From CAMCXT01 sp046302715 (GTDB lineage: Bacteria > Bacteroidota > Bacteroidia > M30B66), in contig JBKCHQ010000103.1 in NCBI GenBank assembly GCA_046302715.1, forward strand, positions 1-19,236: 19,236 nucleotides of DNA, given 5' to 3'. Both the position numbers and the translations under genes were made by a program. The notes under the pieces were generated by a model. The model made no database searches, was not told the origin of the DNA, and was given only the letters and a program-made list of their open reading frames with translations. This document shows positions 1-7,853 of the stretch, one piece after another. The first letter of the stretch is position 1, and every line of letters begins with the position of its first letter.

Positions 1-1050
1 CCCGTTAAAGTGGGTATTACTCATGGCGATTTTAATGGAATTGGATATGAGGTAATTATGAAGGCATTTGCCGATGCTGCCATGCTGGAGCTTTGCACAC
101 CTGTAATTTATGGTATTCATAAGGCCGCCTCGCATTATCGACAAGCGCTTAATATTCAGGATTTTAATTTTCATGGTATATCCGATGCCTCCAAATCGTT
201 AAAGCACCATTGTAACTTTATTAATCTCACCGATATTGATGTAGGCATGGATCCCGGCAAAAGCACGCCGGCGGCGGGTTCCTGGGCGGTAAAAGCGATA
301 CAACGTGCCACAGCTGATTTAAAGGCAGGTCAAATTGATGTATTGGTTACGGCTCCCATCAATAAACAAAACGTGCAGGGTCCCGATTTTAATTTTCCGG
401 GGCATACCGAATATTTTGCTGCGCAAACCGGCCAAAGCAATTATCTTATGCTGCTGGTAAATGAGGGTTTGCGAGTTGGTACAGTTACTGGACACGTACC
501 CTTGCAAGAAGTTGCCTCAAAATTGAGTGTGGATTTAATTGTGAGTCGTCTAAAAGTATTTTCGGAATCGCTGCTGCAGGATTTCGGAATAAGGGCACCA
601 CGTATTGCGGTGCTGGGGTTAAATCCGCATGCCGGCGACGGTGGTGTTATTGGAAAAGAAGAGGAGACTATCATTTTACCGGCCATTAAAAAGGCCAATC
701 AGGAAAATGTTATGGCCTTTGGCCCCTACCCTGCCGATGGTTTTTTTGGAAACGGCACGTGGAAAAAGTTCGACGGCGTGTTGGCCATGTACCACGATCA
801 AGGTTTGATTCCATTTAAATCTATTGCCTTTCATCACGGAGTGAATTTTACGGCAGGCCTGCCTATAATTCGCACCTCGCCCGATCATGGCACAGGTTAC
901 GACATTTGCGGACAAAATATTGCCGATCCATCCTCCTTGCGTGAAGCGGTTTTTGCCGCAATTGACATTTACCGAAACCGAAAACTGCATGCCGAAATTT
1001 CGGCCGACCCGCTCAAACAGCAGGCACGAAGAGAACGCGAGCGCTATTGA
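1..1050 (+). CDS. pdxA: 4-hydroxythreonine-4-phosphate dehydrogenase, 5' end cut off
   Basis: PdxA oxidises 4-phosphohydroxy-L-threonine with NAD(P)+ in the cytosol; the product is condensed by PdxJ to pyridoxine 5'-phosphate (DXP-dependent vitamin B6 pathway). The frame is open from base 1. A GTG at 10 could be read as a start, but it lies inside the conserved N-terminal strand (VGITHGDFNGIGYE), so the real start is upstream of the window. Counting from that GTG, the three metal-ligand histidines are H162 (TGHVPL), H207 (NPHAGDGG) and H262 (YHDQGL). They sit four residues earlier than the E. coli ligands H166, H211 and H266, which agrees with a few missing N-terminal residues. The PGHTEYFA motif (H132) and K270 after YHDQ are also present. 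The C-terminus is basic and slightly extended (RRERERY). The next gene starts 135 bases on and is unrelated. Family assignment is very sure. Confidence 0.96.
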   Translation, partial: PVKVGITHGDFNGIGYEVIMKAFADAAMLELCTPVIYGIHKAASHYRQALNIQDFNFHGISDASKSLKHHCNFINLTDIDVGMDPGKSTPAAGSWAVKAIQRATADLKAGQIDVLVTAPINKQNVQGPDFNFPGHTEYFAAQTGQSNYLMLLVNEGLRVGTVTGHVPLQEVASKLSVDLIVSRLKVFSESLLQDFGIRAPRIAVLGLNPHAGDGGVIGKEEETIILPAIKKANQENVMAFGPYPADGFFGNGTWKKFDGVLAMYHDQGLIPFKSIAFHHGVNFTAGLPIIRTSPDHGTGYDICGQNIADPSSLREAVFAAIDIYRNRKLHAEISADPLKQQARRERERY

Positions 1051-1141
1051 TGGTAATGAAATCGTTTAGGCGTTAGGAGGTATGTTTACTTAGGCCTATT
1101 ATTTTCTTGTGTCGGGCATTCTAAGTTAATTCCTTCAATCC

Positions 1142-1161
1142 CTAAAATACCCGTATTTTAG
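1142..1161. promoter_or_regulatory. Perfect 9-bp inverted repeat upstream of first cotH gene
   Basis: CTAAAATAC (1142-1150) and GTATTTTAG (1153-1161) are exact reverse complements separated by CC. The element lies 24 bases before the TTG start of the next gene and shares the bases TAG (1159-1161) with a second inverted repeat. It could be an operator for a dimeric regulator or an RNA hairpin. The symmetry is directly visible; the role is inference. Confidence 0.45.
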
Positions 1162-1185
1162 CAGGATAATTTTATACTCCTGCTA
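1159..1185. promoter_or_regulatory. Second inverted repeat abutting the TTG start codon
   Basis: TAGCAGGA (1159-1166) and TCCTGCTA (1178-1185) are exact 8-bp complements around an 11-base spacer. The right arm ends on the base before the TTG start at 1186. The left arm overlaps the preceding palindrome by three bases, so the two stems could not form fully at once in RNA. The spacer holds TAATTTTA (1167-1174), one mismatch from the Bacteroidota -7 consensus TAnnTTTG. If that is the real promoter, the repeat acts as DNA (an operator) rather than as a leader hairpin. Confidence 0.4.
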
Positions 1186-3444
1186 TTGAAGGCACTACTT
1201 GCGCTTAATGTAATATTGGCATTACTAACAAAATCGGTTTGTGCGCAGGTACTGCAGCCCGATTATGGTTTTGTATTTCCTCAAAACGAAGTTGCCGTGG
1301 TTAAAATAACGGTAAACCCAGATACATTAGCCCTATTACTGGAATTAGGGCAACAAGGCAGCGAGCATGAATTTCCCGCTACTTTTCGGTTCGAAAGCTC
1401 GGGACTTACGCAAACCATACAAAACGTAGGGTTCAGATTGCGTGGAAACACGAGCCTTAATGCCGCAAAAAAATCGTTTAAAATATCCTTTAATACCTTT
1501 ATTCAAGGTGCTCGCTGGCAAGGTTTGGAGAAAATAAACCTCAACGGAAGTCACAACGACCCCACACGACTACGTACCAAATTGTGTTGGGATATGCTGC
1601 GCAAAGCCGAGCTTCCTGCAGCCCGAACATCAATGGTTAACTTGTATATCAATGATCAGAACATGGGCTTATACACCCATGTTGAACATATTGACGAAAC
1701 CTTTACTGAACGTGTTTTTAACACCCCTTTTCCGGGCAACCTTTACAAATGTTTGTATCCGGCCGACCTTAATTACATAAGCGCCAACGCCAGCGATTAT
1801 ACATTCGAACTTAACGGCCGCCGTGCTTACGAATTAAAGACAAATACCTATGCCGATAATTACAACGATTTGGCCACATTCATTAGCATTTTGAATCAAA
1901 CGCCTATTGAAGATTTACCCTGTCAACTTGAGCCTGTTTTTAAAGTAGACCAATATTTGAAACAGGCTGCTTTCGATGTATTGGCCGGCAATTGGGATGG
2001 TTATATTTTCAACAAAAACAACTATTATCTCTATAAAAACCCCAATACCGGGCAATTTGAATTTATTCATTACGATTTAGACAATACCTTGGGCATTGAT
2101 TGGGTAAATCAAGACTGGACCGAGCGCTCTATATATTCATGGGCATCCGGAAGTCAGCAGCGACCGCTTTATAAACGCTTGTTACAGGTTCCCGAATACC
2201 GCAATCGTTTTAGCTTTCATTTAAACGAACTGATGCAGGACGTCTTCCATACCGACAGTTTACGAATCGAAATAAATCAGCTGCAGGAATTGGTGGCGCC
2301 TGTTGTGGCTCAGGATCCCTTTCACGGTCTGGACTATGGATTTACGTTTGATGATTTTTACCACGGTGATTCCATTGCCTGGGGAAACCAAGTTGCATTT
2401 GCCATTTTGCCTTATGTAGCAGCCCGAAAAGCTTCGGCCTTGAGCGAACTTGAAAATTTCACCACACCAGAACCGCATATTCAGTCGAGCAGCATTCGGC
2501 ATGATTTGCCATTTAGCGACACTATAATTTTTTTCGCAAGTAGCCCTACGGCGTCAACCTCTAGCCTATATCTTGAATATGGATTTTCGGCAAATGATTT
2601 TAGCAGTATTATCGAAGTTTTTGACGACGGGATTGCGCCTGATACTCTGGCCAATGACGGTATTTACACAGTCCAATTGAGTCAAAGCTGGAATACCCCA
2701 AGATTGTATTACAGATGGCGAATTTCGGGACAAAACGAAACCTTTCCGTGTTCGGGCGATTTTGTGCACTTGTCGGCTGCTCAAGTCGGATTGCTGTTTA
2801 ACGAAGCTATGAGCGATAATAACGGTGTTATTTTAGACGATCAGGATATACCGTCGGACTGGATTGAACTGTGGAACGGAGGATTTTCGGGCGTGAATTT
2901 AACCGGTTATTATCTGACCGATCAACCCCAAAACCCCTTCAAATTTGAGCTTGAACCTGGTTTTATCACGCCGGGGCAATTTAAGATGCTCTGGGCCGAT
3001 AACAATCCGCTCATTAACCGTAGCCATTGCAGTTTTTCGTTAAATAATAATGGTGAAGAGCTACGGATGTATCGTATGGAAGATGGTCGTCCACGTGTGT
3101 GCGATTGGGTGCAGATACCTCCGCTTGAGACAGGAATTTCTTACGGTCGTGCGCAGGATGGCGCATCAAACTGGATTGAATTTGGTGCGCCAACCCCCAA
3201 TCAAAGCAACCAATCTACTGGAATGGCAAATAAAGATATGATTATGGTTTATGCCTTTCCCATTCCGGCAGATACCTACGTGCAATTTTCAACACCGCTG
3301 AATAACGTTTCATTATTCGATATTAGTGGACGCGAAGTGTATGCTGCAGATGCTATTTCCTCCCTTAATACCTCAAACCTTCCTGAAGGGATTTACTTTA
3401 TTAAATGTCTCCAAGGACAACAAAGAATTATAGTTCTCCATTGA
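1186..3444 (+). CDS. CotH-family secreted protein kinase with lamin-tail domain and T9SS sorting domain
   Basis: 752 residues. Order: signal peptide (1-20, ending near VCAQ), CotH kinase domain (about 80-345), beta-rich linker (about 430-530), lamin-tail domain (about 535-670, with DWIELWN and the strand GYYLTD), and a type A T9SS sorting domain (about 687-752, with LPEGIYFIK). CotH proteins are extracytoplasmic atypical kinases that phosphorylate proteins; CotH acts on spore coat proteins in Bacillus, which is irrelevant here. Expected features are present: RGNTS (86-90), a lysine-bearing strand KKSFKISF (95-102), the catalytic-loop-like NWDGYIFNKNNYYLY (D271), and metal-binding YDLDNTLG (D297, D299). 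The start is TTG: no ATG lies between it and the in-frame stop at 1159, and the signal peptide begins there. The protein is probably exported by Sec, then by T9SS, and attached to the cell surface. Its substrate is unknown. Confidence 0.88.
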   Translation: MKALLALNVILALLTKSVCAQVLQPDYGFVFPQNEVAVVKITVNPDTLALLLELGQQGSEHEFPATFRFESSGLTQTIQNVGFRLRGNTSLNAAKKSFKISFNTFIQGARWQGLEKINLNGSHNDPTRLRTKLCWDMLRKAELPAARTSMVNLYINDQNMGLYTHVEHIDETFTERVFNTPFPGNLYKCLYPADLNYISANASDYTFELNGRRAYELKTNTYADNYNDLATFISILNQTPIEDLPCQLEPVFKVDQYLKQAAFDVLAGNWDGYIFNKNNYYLYKNPNTGQFEFIHYDLDNTLGIDWVNQDWTERSIYSWASGSQQRPLYKRLLQVPEYRNRFSFHLNELMQDVFHTDSLRIEINQLQELVAPVVAQDPFHGLDYGFTFDDFYHGDSIAWGNQVAFAILPYVAARKASALSELENFTTPEPHIQSSSIRHDLPFSDTIIFFASSPTASTSSLYLEYGFSANDFSSIIEVFDDGIAPDTLANDGIYTVQLSQSWNTPRLYYRWRISGQNETFPCSGDFVHLSAAQVGLLFNEAMSDNNGVILDDQDIPSDWIELWNGGFSGVNLTGYYLTDQPQNPFKFELEPGFITPGQFKMLWADNNPLINRSHCSFSLNNNGEELRMYRMEDGRPRVCDWVQIPPLETGISYGRAQDGASNWIEFGAPTPNQSNQSTGMANKDMIMVYAFPIPADTYVQFSTPLNNVSLFDISGREVYAADAISSLNTSNLPEGIYFIKCLQGQQRIIVLH

Positions 3445-3551
3445 TTTTGACACAAATGATAAATACTTCGTGCATTTTCTAACCGTTACAATACAAACAT
3501 TCATCTCCAATATAAATCTACTACTCACCCATTTATTTCCCGTAAAATTGA

Positions 3552-4883
3552 ATGCTTCGTAGCGTAAATAATACATATTGGGTTTTACTCCTTCTCTTTT
3601 TGCCTGTGTTTAGTTGGGCTCAAAAAGTTGAATTTCAACCTTCGAATATTGATTTGGGCACTTTTTCCGAAGCCGGATCCATTCGATTTAAGGTAATTAT
3701 TAAAAATACGGGTATTAAAAATTTGTTTTTGTTGAGAGCTGATGCACCGTCCAATACCGATGTGTACATCAGTAAAAAAGTCATTCTCCCTACCGATACG
3801 GCACTTGCCACCCTTATATATCATCCGCAAGCCATCGGTGCATTCAAGCACACCATTAATTTTATTACCAATTCAGAAAAGGCGACCGATGAGCTCGTCT
3901 TTAATGGATCGGTAGGTCGGCTACTGAGTGATAATTTACTGCATTGTGTAGATTATAAACCAAAAGAAACAGGCGGTTTGGCTGCCATCCCGGTGTTAAC
4001 CCTGCACCGTTCGTACCTCAGTGATGCCATTAGCGGATTACCCATTGAATTTGCAGAGATTACCTACATTGATATGAATGGCAGTGTAAAGACATTTAGT
4101 AAAACTACCGATAAAGGTTTTTTTGAAAATTCTGTTCCGGTAGGTATGTATGCCTTGGTAGTAAAATCGCCCGGTTACGAGCCCTTAATGATGGAGCAGT
4201 ATATTGGCACGAGAAGCACATCGCAGAATTATATGTTGGTAAAACAGAAAGAAACCATTACCCCCACAAAGAAAGATAGTACCTCAACAGCGAATAACAG
4301 TTTGGATTCGCTGGATAATTTAAAATTCAAGCCCAATAATTTGGTATTTCTTATTGACGCATCGGGCTCAATGAAGGATCAAAATAAATTGCCCTTGCTG
4401 GTAAAGTCTATGCGCAGACTTATTGAGCCGCTCCGAAGTACCGACAGGGTTTCGATTGTAGTTTACGCAGCCCAGGTAAGCATTTTAGTTGAAACACAGT
4501 CAGGCAGTAATAAAACCGAATTGCTCAAGGTTTTGGACAAACTAAAAGCTGAGGGCATCACCTCGGGCAGTGCAGGACTCGATCAAGCCTACAAACTCAT
4601 TGAAAAAGGATTTATAGCGGATGGAAATAATCAAATTATTCTGGCCACAGATGGTGCTTTCAGACTTTCGGCCGCAAATAGGAAAACGGTAGATGCTTTC
4701 GCAAAATCAATTGACAAGCCGGTAATTCTTAGTGTTGTAGCATTAGGCGCCGATGAAGCCGCTTTGAATATGCTCAAAAAGCTAAGCGAAACCGGCAAGG
4801 GTAGCTTTTTGCAGCTAGCAAAAGATAGTCCGTCCGATATCGAGGCATTGCTTAACGAAATTACCCTAAGATCGAGACGTTGA
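3552..4883 (+). CDS. Secreted von Willebrand factor A domain protein
   Basis: 443 residues. A signal peptide (about 1-23, ending SWAQ) is followed by an immunoglobulin-like domain of the DUF1573/ASPM-SPD-2-Hydin kind (about 26-120: NIDLGTFSEAG, VIIKNTG). Next comes a carboxypeptidase-regulatory-like beta domain (about 147-215), a Ser/Thr-rich linker (about 232-258) and a C-terminal VWA domain (about 262-435). The MIDAS metal site is complete: DASGS (269-273), T337 in GITSGSAGLDQA, and D367 in ATDGAF. VWA domains bind a protein partner through this metal, so an adhesive or scaffold role outside the inner membrane is likely. There is no lipobox, T9SS domain or C-terminal transmembrane helix. 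It lies 107 bases after one cotH gene and 177 before another on the same strand, suggesting but not proving a shared surface function. Confidence 0.85.
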   Translation: MLRSVNNTYWVLLLLFLPVFSWAQKVEFQPSNIDLGTFSEAGSIRFKVIIKNTGIKNLFLLRADAPSNTDVYISKKVILPTDTALATLIYHPQAIGAFKHTINFITNSEKATDELVFNGSVGRLLSDNLLHCVDYKPKETGGLAAIPVLTLHRSYLSDAISGLPIEFAEITYIDMNGSVKTFSKTTDKGFFENSVPVGMYALVVKSPGYEPLMMEQYIGTRSTSQNYMLVKQKETITPTKKDSTSTANNSLDSLDNLKFKPNNLVFLIDASGSMKDQNKLPLLVKSMRRLIEPLRSTDRVSIVVYAAQVSILVETQSGSNKTELLKVLDKLKAEGITSGSAGLDQAYKLIEKGFIADGNNQIILATDGAFRLSAANRKTVDAFAKSIDKPVILSVVALGADEAALNMLKKLSETGKGSFLQLAKDSPSDIEALLNEITLRSRR

Positions 4884-4916
4884 TCGACTTAAACCATGCC
4901 AATTAGGGATTTTTAG

Positions 4917-4953
4917 CCTCAAAAACTAAAACAGAAATCCATCGCTTTTGAGG
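4917..4953 (+). terminator. Possible weak hairpin after the VWA gene
   Basis: CCTCAAAA (4917-4924) and TTTTGAGG (4946-4953) are exact complements with a 21-base loop, 33 bases after the VWA stop codon. The loop is long and no clear T-run follows, so termination is only a possibility. Confidence 0.2.
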
Positions 4954-4992
4954 AATTCGTTCTCATAGTTAGGGAATAAATCCATAAAACAT

Positions 4993-5061
4993 TAATTTTA
5001 CGTAGCATTAAACCAAACCCCACTGATTCGGTCCGTGCACCGTCAAACCAAACGCTACGTA
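4993..5061. promoter_or_regulatory. Leader of second cotH gene with long-range inverted repeat
   Basis: TACGTAGC (4999-5006) and GCTACGTA (5054-5061) are exact 8-bp complements; the right arm ends on the A of the ATG at 5061. Just inside both arms lies the direct repeat AAACCAAAC. The octamer TAATTTTA (4993-5000), one mismatch from the Bacteroidota -7 consensus, overlaps the left arm and also occurs in the leader of the cotH gene at 1186. The arrangement could be paired regulator sites or a leader stem that hides the start codon. Symmetry is seen; function is inferred. Confidence 0.35.
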
Positions 5062-7412
5062 TGAAAAAGAGAGTTCTAATTTTCGTTTTAATTGCAAGTT
5101 TTATAAGGATTTCAGCACAATCGCTGCCGGCCGAAATGCACTTTAGCCCCGATGGCCGCACCCTTATAAGCGGCAAACAGGCTCCGTCGGGATTATATGA
5201 TTCAACCCTTATTCGGGAATTCCGACTCAACTTTAGTCAAAGCAATTACTGGCAACAAATGACGGCAAATTATGCCACACGCACTCCCATTCCGGCATCA
5301 TTATCCGTTGATGGGCTAACACTCGACAGTGTAGGAGTTGGGTTTAAAGGCAATACTTCCTATCAGGGCGTTCAGAATTCGCAGAAAAAATCGTTTAACA
5401 TTACCACCGACGATTATATTGACAATCAGGAATTAATGAATTATTCCACACTCAACCTCAATAATGCCTATCAGGATGAGTCTTTTTTGAGAGAAGTATT
5501 TTACCTGCATCAAATTCGGAAACACATTCCGGCGGCGAAGGCAAATTTTGTTCATTTATTCATTAACGAGCAAGACTGGGGCTTATATCCCAATGTACAG
5601 CAATTGAATAAAGATTTTATCGAACAATGGTTTTACAGTAACGATGGCGCCAATTTCAGGGCGCATGTCCGCACCGCTGGCGGACCGGGAGGTGGACCGG
5701 GAGGTGGCAGTGCGCAATGGGGAGACGGTACTGCAGGTCTGAATTATCTTGGGACAGACACGGCACTTTATCAGGAAGGATATACGCTAAAAAGTAGTGA
5801 TATTGACAGTTCATGGCAACACTTGGTAAATGGCTGCTATGAATTAAATACCATTCCGGCCAACCAGCTTAGCAGCGATTTGCCTCAACATTTAGACATT
5901 GACCGAACGCTTTGGTTTCTGGCTTCTGAAATTGCGTTCTCCGACGACGACAGTTATATTTTCAAAGGAAAAATGGATTACTACGTGTATTTCGATCCAG
6001 AGACACGAAGACTTACACCGCTTGAGTTTGATGGCAACAGCGTAATGGCACCCAATGCCACTACGTGGTCGCCTTTTTACAATGTAAATAATGTAAACTA
6101 TCCGCTATTAAATCGTCTGTTAACAAATCCCGAATACCGTCAACGGTATTTGGCTCACTTAAGGGTTATAATTCAGGACGAACTAAATCCCGTACAATGC
6201 AATGCAGTTCTCGACAATTACAAGACTCAGATTGATGCTTTGGTAGAAGCCGATCCAAAGAAACTTTATACCTACACCCAATTTTTAAGTGAAGTAGAAG
6301 CTCTAAAATCTTGGATAGGCAGCCGTAATACATACCTGAACTCAAATTCAGAAGTAGCGCAGCAAGGCCCGCAAATTAACTATGTAAAGTACATAAATTC
6401 AGAAGGCGAAGAATGGTCTGCACCGACAGAAAATACGGAAGTTAACGTACAGGCACAGATCAATTTAAATAATGCCGTTTTTGGAGTTTATCTATATTAT
6501 TCCAACCAGTTAACAGGCATTTTTGAAAAAGTGGCAATGGTTGATGATGGTGCGCACAACGATGGTGCTCCCGGCGATGGAATTTTTGGTGCTTCAATTG
6601 GCGAAAATTCGGCCGGAACCTATGTGCGTTTTTATGTTGAAGCCGTTGCCAATAACGCGCAAAAGTCGGTTTCGTATTTGCCGCGTGGAGCCGAGCACGA
6701 TGTGTTTGTGTATCAGGTTAGATCCAATACTTCCTCAGTAAGCGGTCCGGTAATTAACGAAATTATGGCATCCAACAGCGCCGGTGCAAGCGATCAAATG
6801 GGCGAATATGACGATTGGATTGAATTGTATAATAACAGTTCGAATGCCATCGATATTAGCGGATTTTACTTAACAGACAATGCGCTTAATCTTGACAAAT
6901 GGGAAATTCCGGCAGGCACCATTTTGCCTGCAAACGGATATCTGATCTTTTGGGCCGATGAAGACAGTTCGCAAGGTGAAAATCACTGCAATTTTAAACT
7001 TTCATCATTGGGAGAAAGTGTTATGCTGTTTGATGCCGATTTGAATTTGGTGGATTCGCTCAATTTTGGCGTAGAACAAACCGATGTAGCCTTTGCCCGA
7101 ATTCCAAATGGCACCGGTAATTTTGTGCATCAGGCGCCCACGTTTAATACCCATAACGAGAACGGCTCATCGGGTATTAATTCTGCCGTATCAAACCATA
7201 TAACGTTGTATCCCGTACCAGCCCGCGAACGTCTACACATAAAAACAGATGCGCTTTCGGGCGAAAGTTACGCCGTTTTCGATGCCGTTGGGACGTTGAT
7301 TTATAAAGGTTTTTTACAGAGCGATACCGAGATTAACACATCGGAATGGGCATCGGGCGTGTACCTTCTTAAGGTGGGATCGTACACTCAACGATTTACC
7401 GTGCAACGATAA
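5061..7412 (+). CDS. CotH-family secreted protein kinase with lamin-tail domain and T9SS sorting domain
   Basis: 783 residues with an ATG start. Signal peptide 1-20 (ISAQ), CotH kinase domain (about 90-370), a beta-sandwich region (about 435-555), lamin-tail domain (about 562-695: INEIMASNS, DDWIELYNN, GFYLTD) and a type A T9SS sorting domain (about 715-783: LYPVPARERL, ASGVYLLKV). Kinase landmarks are GFKGNTSY (94-101), QKKSFNI (109-115), the acidic DDDSYIFKGKMDYYVY (295-310) in the catalytic-loop position, and LEFDGNS (D324) as the metal-binding segment. Residues 207-217 form a Gly/Pro loop built from a tandem DNA repeat; similar glycine-rich insertions are common in CotH proteins. It has the same architecture as the gene at 1186 but is clearly diverged, so an old paralogue. 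It heads the run of closely packed genes ending at 9947, whose VTC and DUF4956 members are frequent CotH neighbours. The substrate is unknown. Confidence 0.88.
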   Translation: MKKRVLIFVLIASFIRISAQSLPAEMHFSPDGRTLISGKQAPSGLYDSTLIREFRLNFSQSNYWQQMTANYATRTPIPASLSVDGLTLDSVGVGFKGNTSYQGVQNSQKKSFNITTDDYIDNQELMNYSTLNLNNAYQDESFLREVFYLHQIRKHIPAAKANFVHLFINEQDWGLYPNVQQLNKDFIEQWFYSNDGANFRAHVRTAGGPGGGPGGGSAQWGDGTAGLNYLGTDTALYQEGYTLKSSDIDSSWQHLVNGCYELNTIPANQLSSDLPQHLDIDRTLWFLASEIAFSDDDSYIFKGKMDYYVYFDPETRRLTPLEFDGNSVMAPNATTWSPFYNVNNVNYPLLNRLLTNPEYRQRYLAHLRVIIQDELNPVQCNAVLDNYKTQIDALVEADPKKLYTYTQFLSEVEALKSWIGSRNTYLNSNSEVAQQGPQINYVKYINSEGEEWSAPTENTEVNVQAQINLNNAVFGVYLYYSNQLTGIFEKVAMVDDGAHNDGAPGDGIFGASIGENSAGTYVRFYVEAVANNAQKSVSYLPRGAEHDVFVYQVRSNTSSVSGPVINEIMASNSAGASDQMGEYDDWIELYNNSSNAIDISGFYLTDNALNLDKWEIPAGTILPANGYLIFWADEDSSQGENHCNFKLSSLGESVMLFDADLNLVDSLNFGVEQTDVAFARIPNGTGNFVHQAPTFNTHNENGSSGINSAVSNHITLYPVPARERLHIKTDALSGESYAVFDAVGTLIYKGFLQSDTEINTSEWASGVYLLKVGSYTQRFTVQR
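5682..5705 (+). repeat. Two tandem copies of a 12-bp unit inside the second cotH gene
   Basis: GGACCGGGAGGT occurs twice head to tail (5682-5693 and 5694-5705), coding for the Gly/Pro loop of the kinase domain. The unit length is a multiple of three, so slippage would change loop length without breaking the frame. Confidence 0.85.
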
Positions 7413-7460
7413 TTCATGTTTTGTTTACAATTTCGTAACATTGCGGTAGATTCTTTATTC

Positions 7461-7853
7461 ATGAATAACACATTCAGGTTTTGTTTATCCGCAATGGTAA
7501 TGCTTGGTTTTATATCCTGTGCTAAGGAACCCGGTGAAGGTGGAACATCCAGCATTAAAGGTAGGGTGTGGGGGTACGACATCAATACATTCGGAATTGT
7601 TACCGACAGTGCGGTGGTGCAAGATGCCCGAGTTTATATATCCTATGGAAATAATACTACTGTTGATGACGACACACGTTCTTCTTACACTGGCGAATAC
7701 ATCTTCAGAGGCTTGCAAAAGGGCACCTACACAATTTCTACCTATTCGCAATGCGACGATTGTCCCTTTAATCAGGAAGCAGTGAAACAGGTAGTAGAGA
7801 TTACAGAGAACGGACAGGAAGTGCTTGTTCCCGATTTAATTATTTATGATTAA
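7461..7853 (+). CDS. Small lipoprotein with transthyretin/CarboxypepD_reg-like fold
   Basis: 130 residues. The start at 7461 is preferred over the in-frame ATG at 7416, because from 7461 a clean lipoprotein signal follows: a basic n-region, a hydrophobic core and the lipobox FISC before AKEPGEGG. The acylated cysteine would anchor it in an outer or inner membrane leaflet. The mature part (IKGRVWGYD, VQDARVYI, SSYTGEYIFRGLQKGTYTIST) has the pattern of a carboxypeptidase-regulatory-like or prealbumin-like beta sandwich, a common module on Bacteroidota surface proteins. The CDCP-like pair of cysteines in QCDDCPFN could form a disulfide. It starts 48 bases after the cotH stop and its last 8 bases overlap the polymerase gene, so it is almost certainly co-transcribed. 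Its specific role is not recognisable. Confidence 0.75.
   Translation: MNNTFRFCLSAMVMLGFISCAKEPGEGGTSSIKGRVWGYDINTFGIVTDSAVVQDARVYISYGNNTTVDDDTRSSYTGEYIFRGLQKGTYTISTYSQCDDCPFNQEAVKQVVEITENGQEVLVPDLIIYD

Noticed and set aside
10..12. GTG as the true start of pdxA
   Set aside because: It falls inside the conserved N-terminal strand, the frame is open to base 1, and the offset to E. coli PdxA metal ligands implies missing upstream residues.
676..990. Antisense 104-residue frame inside pdxA and similar frames inside the other long genes
   Set aside because: They lie opposite or within strongly supported genes, lack domain or signal features, and match the expected shadow of coding sequence.
1065..1098. 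TAGGC/GCCTA pairing after pdxA as a terminator
   Set aside because: Only five pairs around a loop of more than 20 bases and no clear T-run; not distinguishable from chance.
1186..7412. A sporulation role for the CotH proteins
   Set aside because: The family name comes from Bacillus spore coats; here the proteins carry T9SS domains and no sporulation gene is present.
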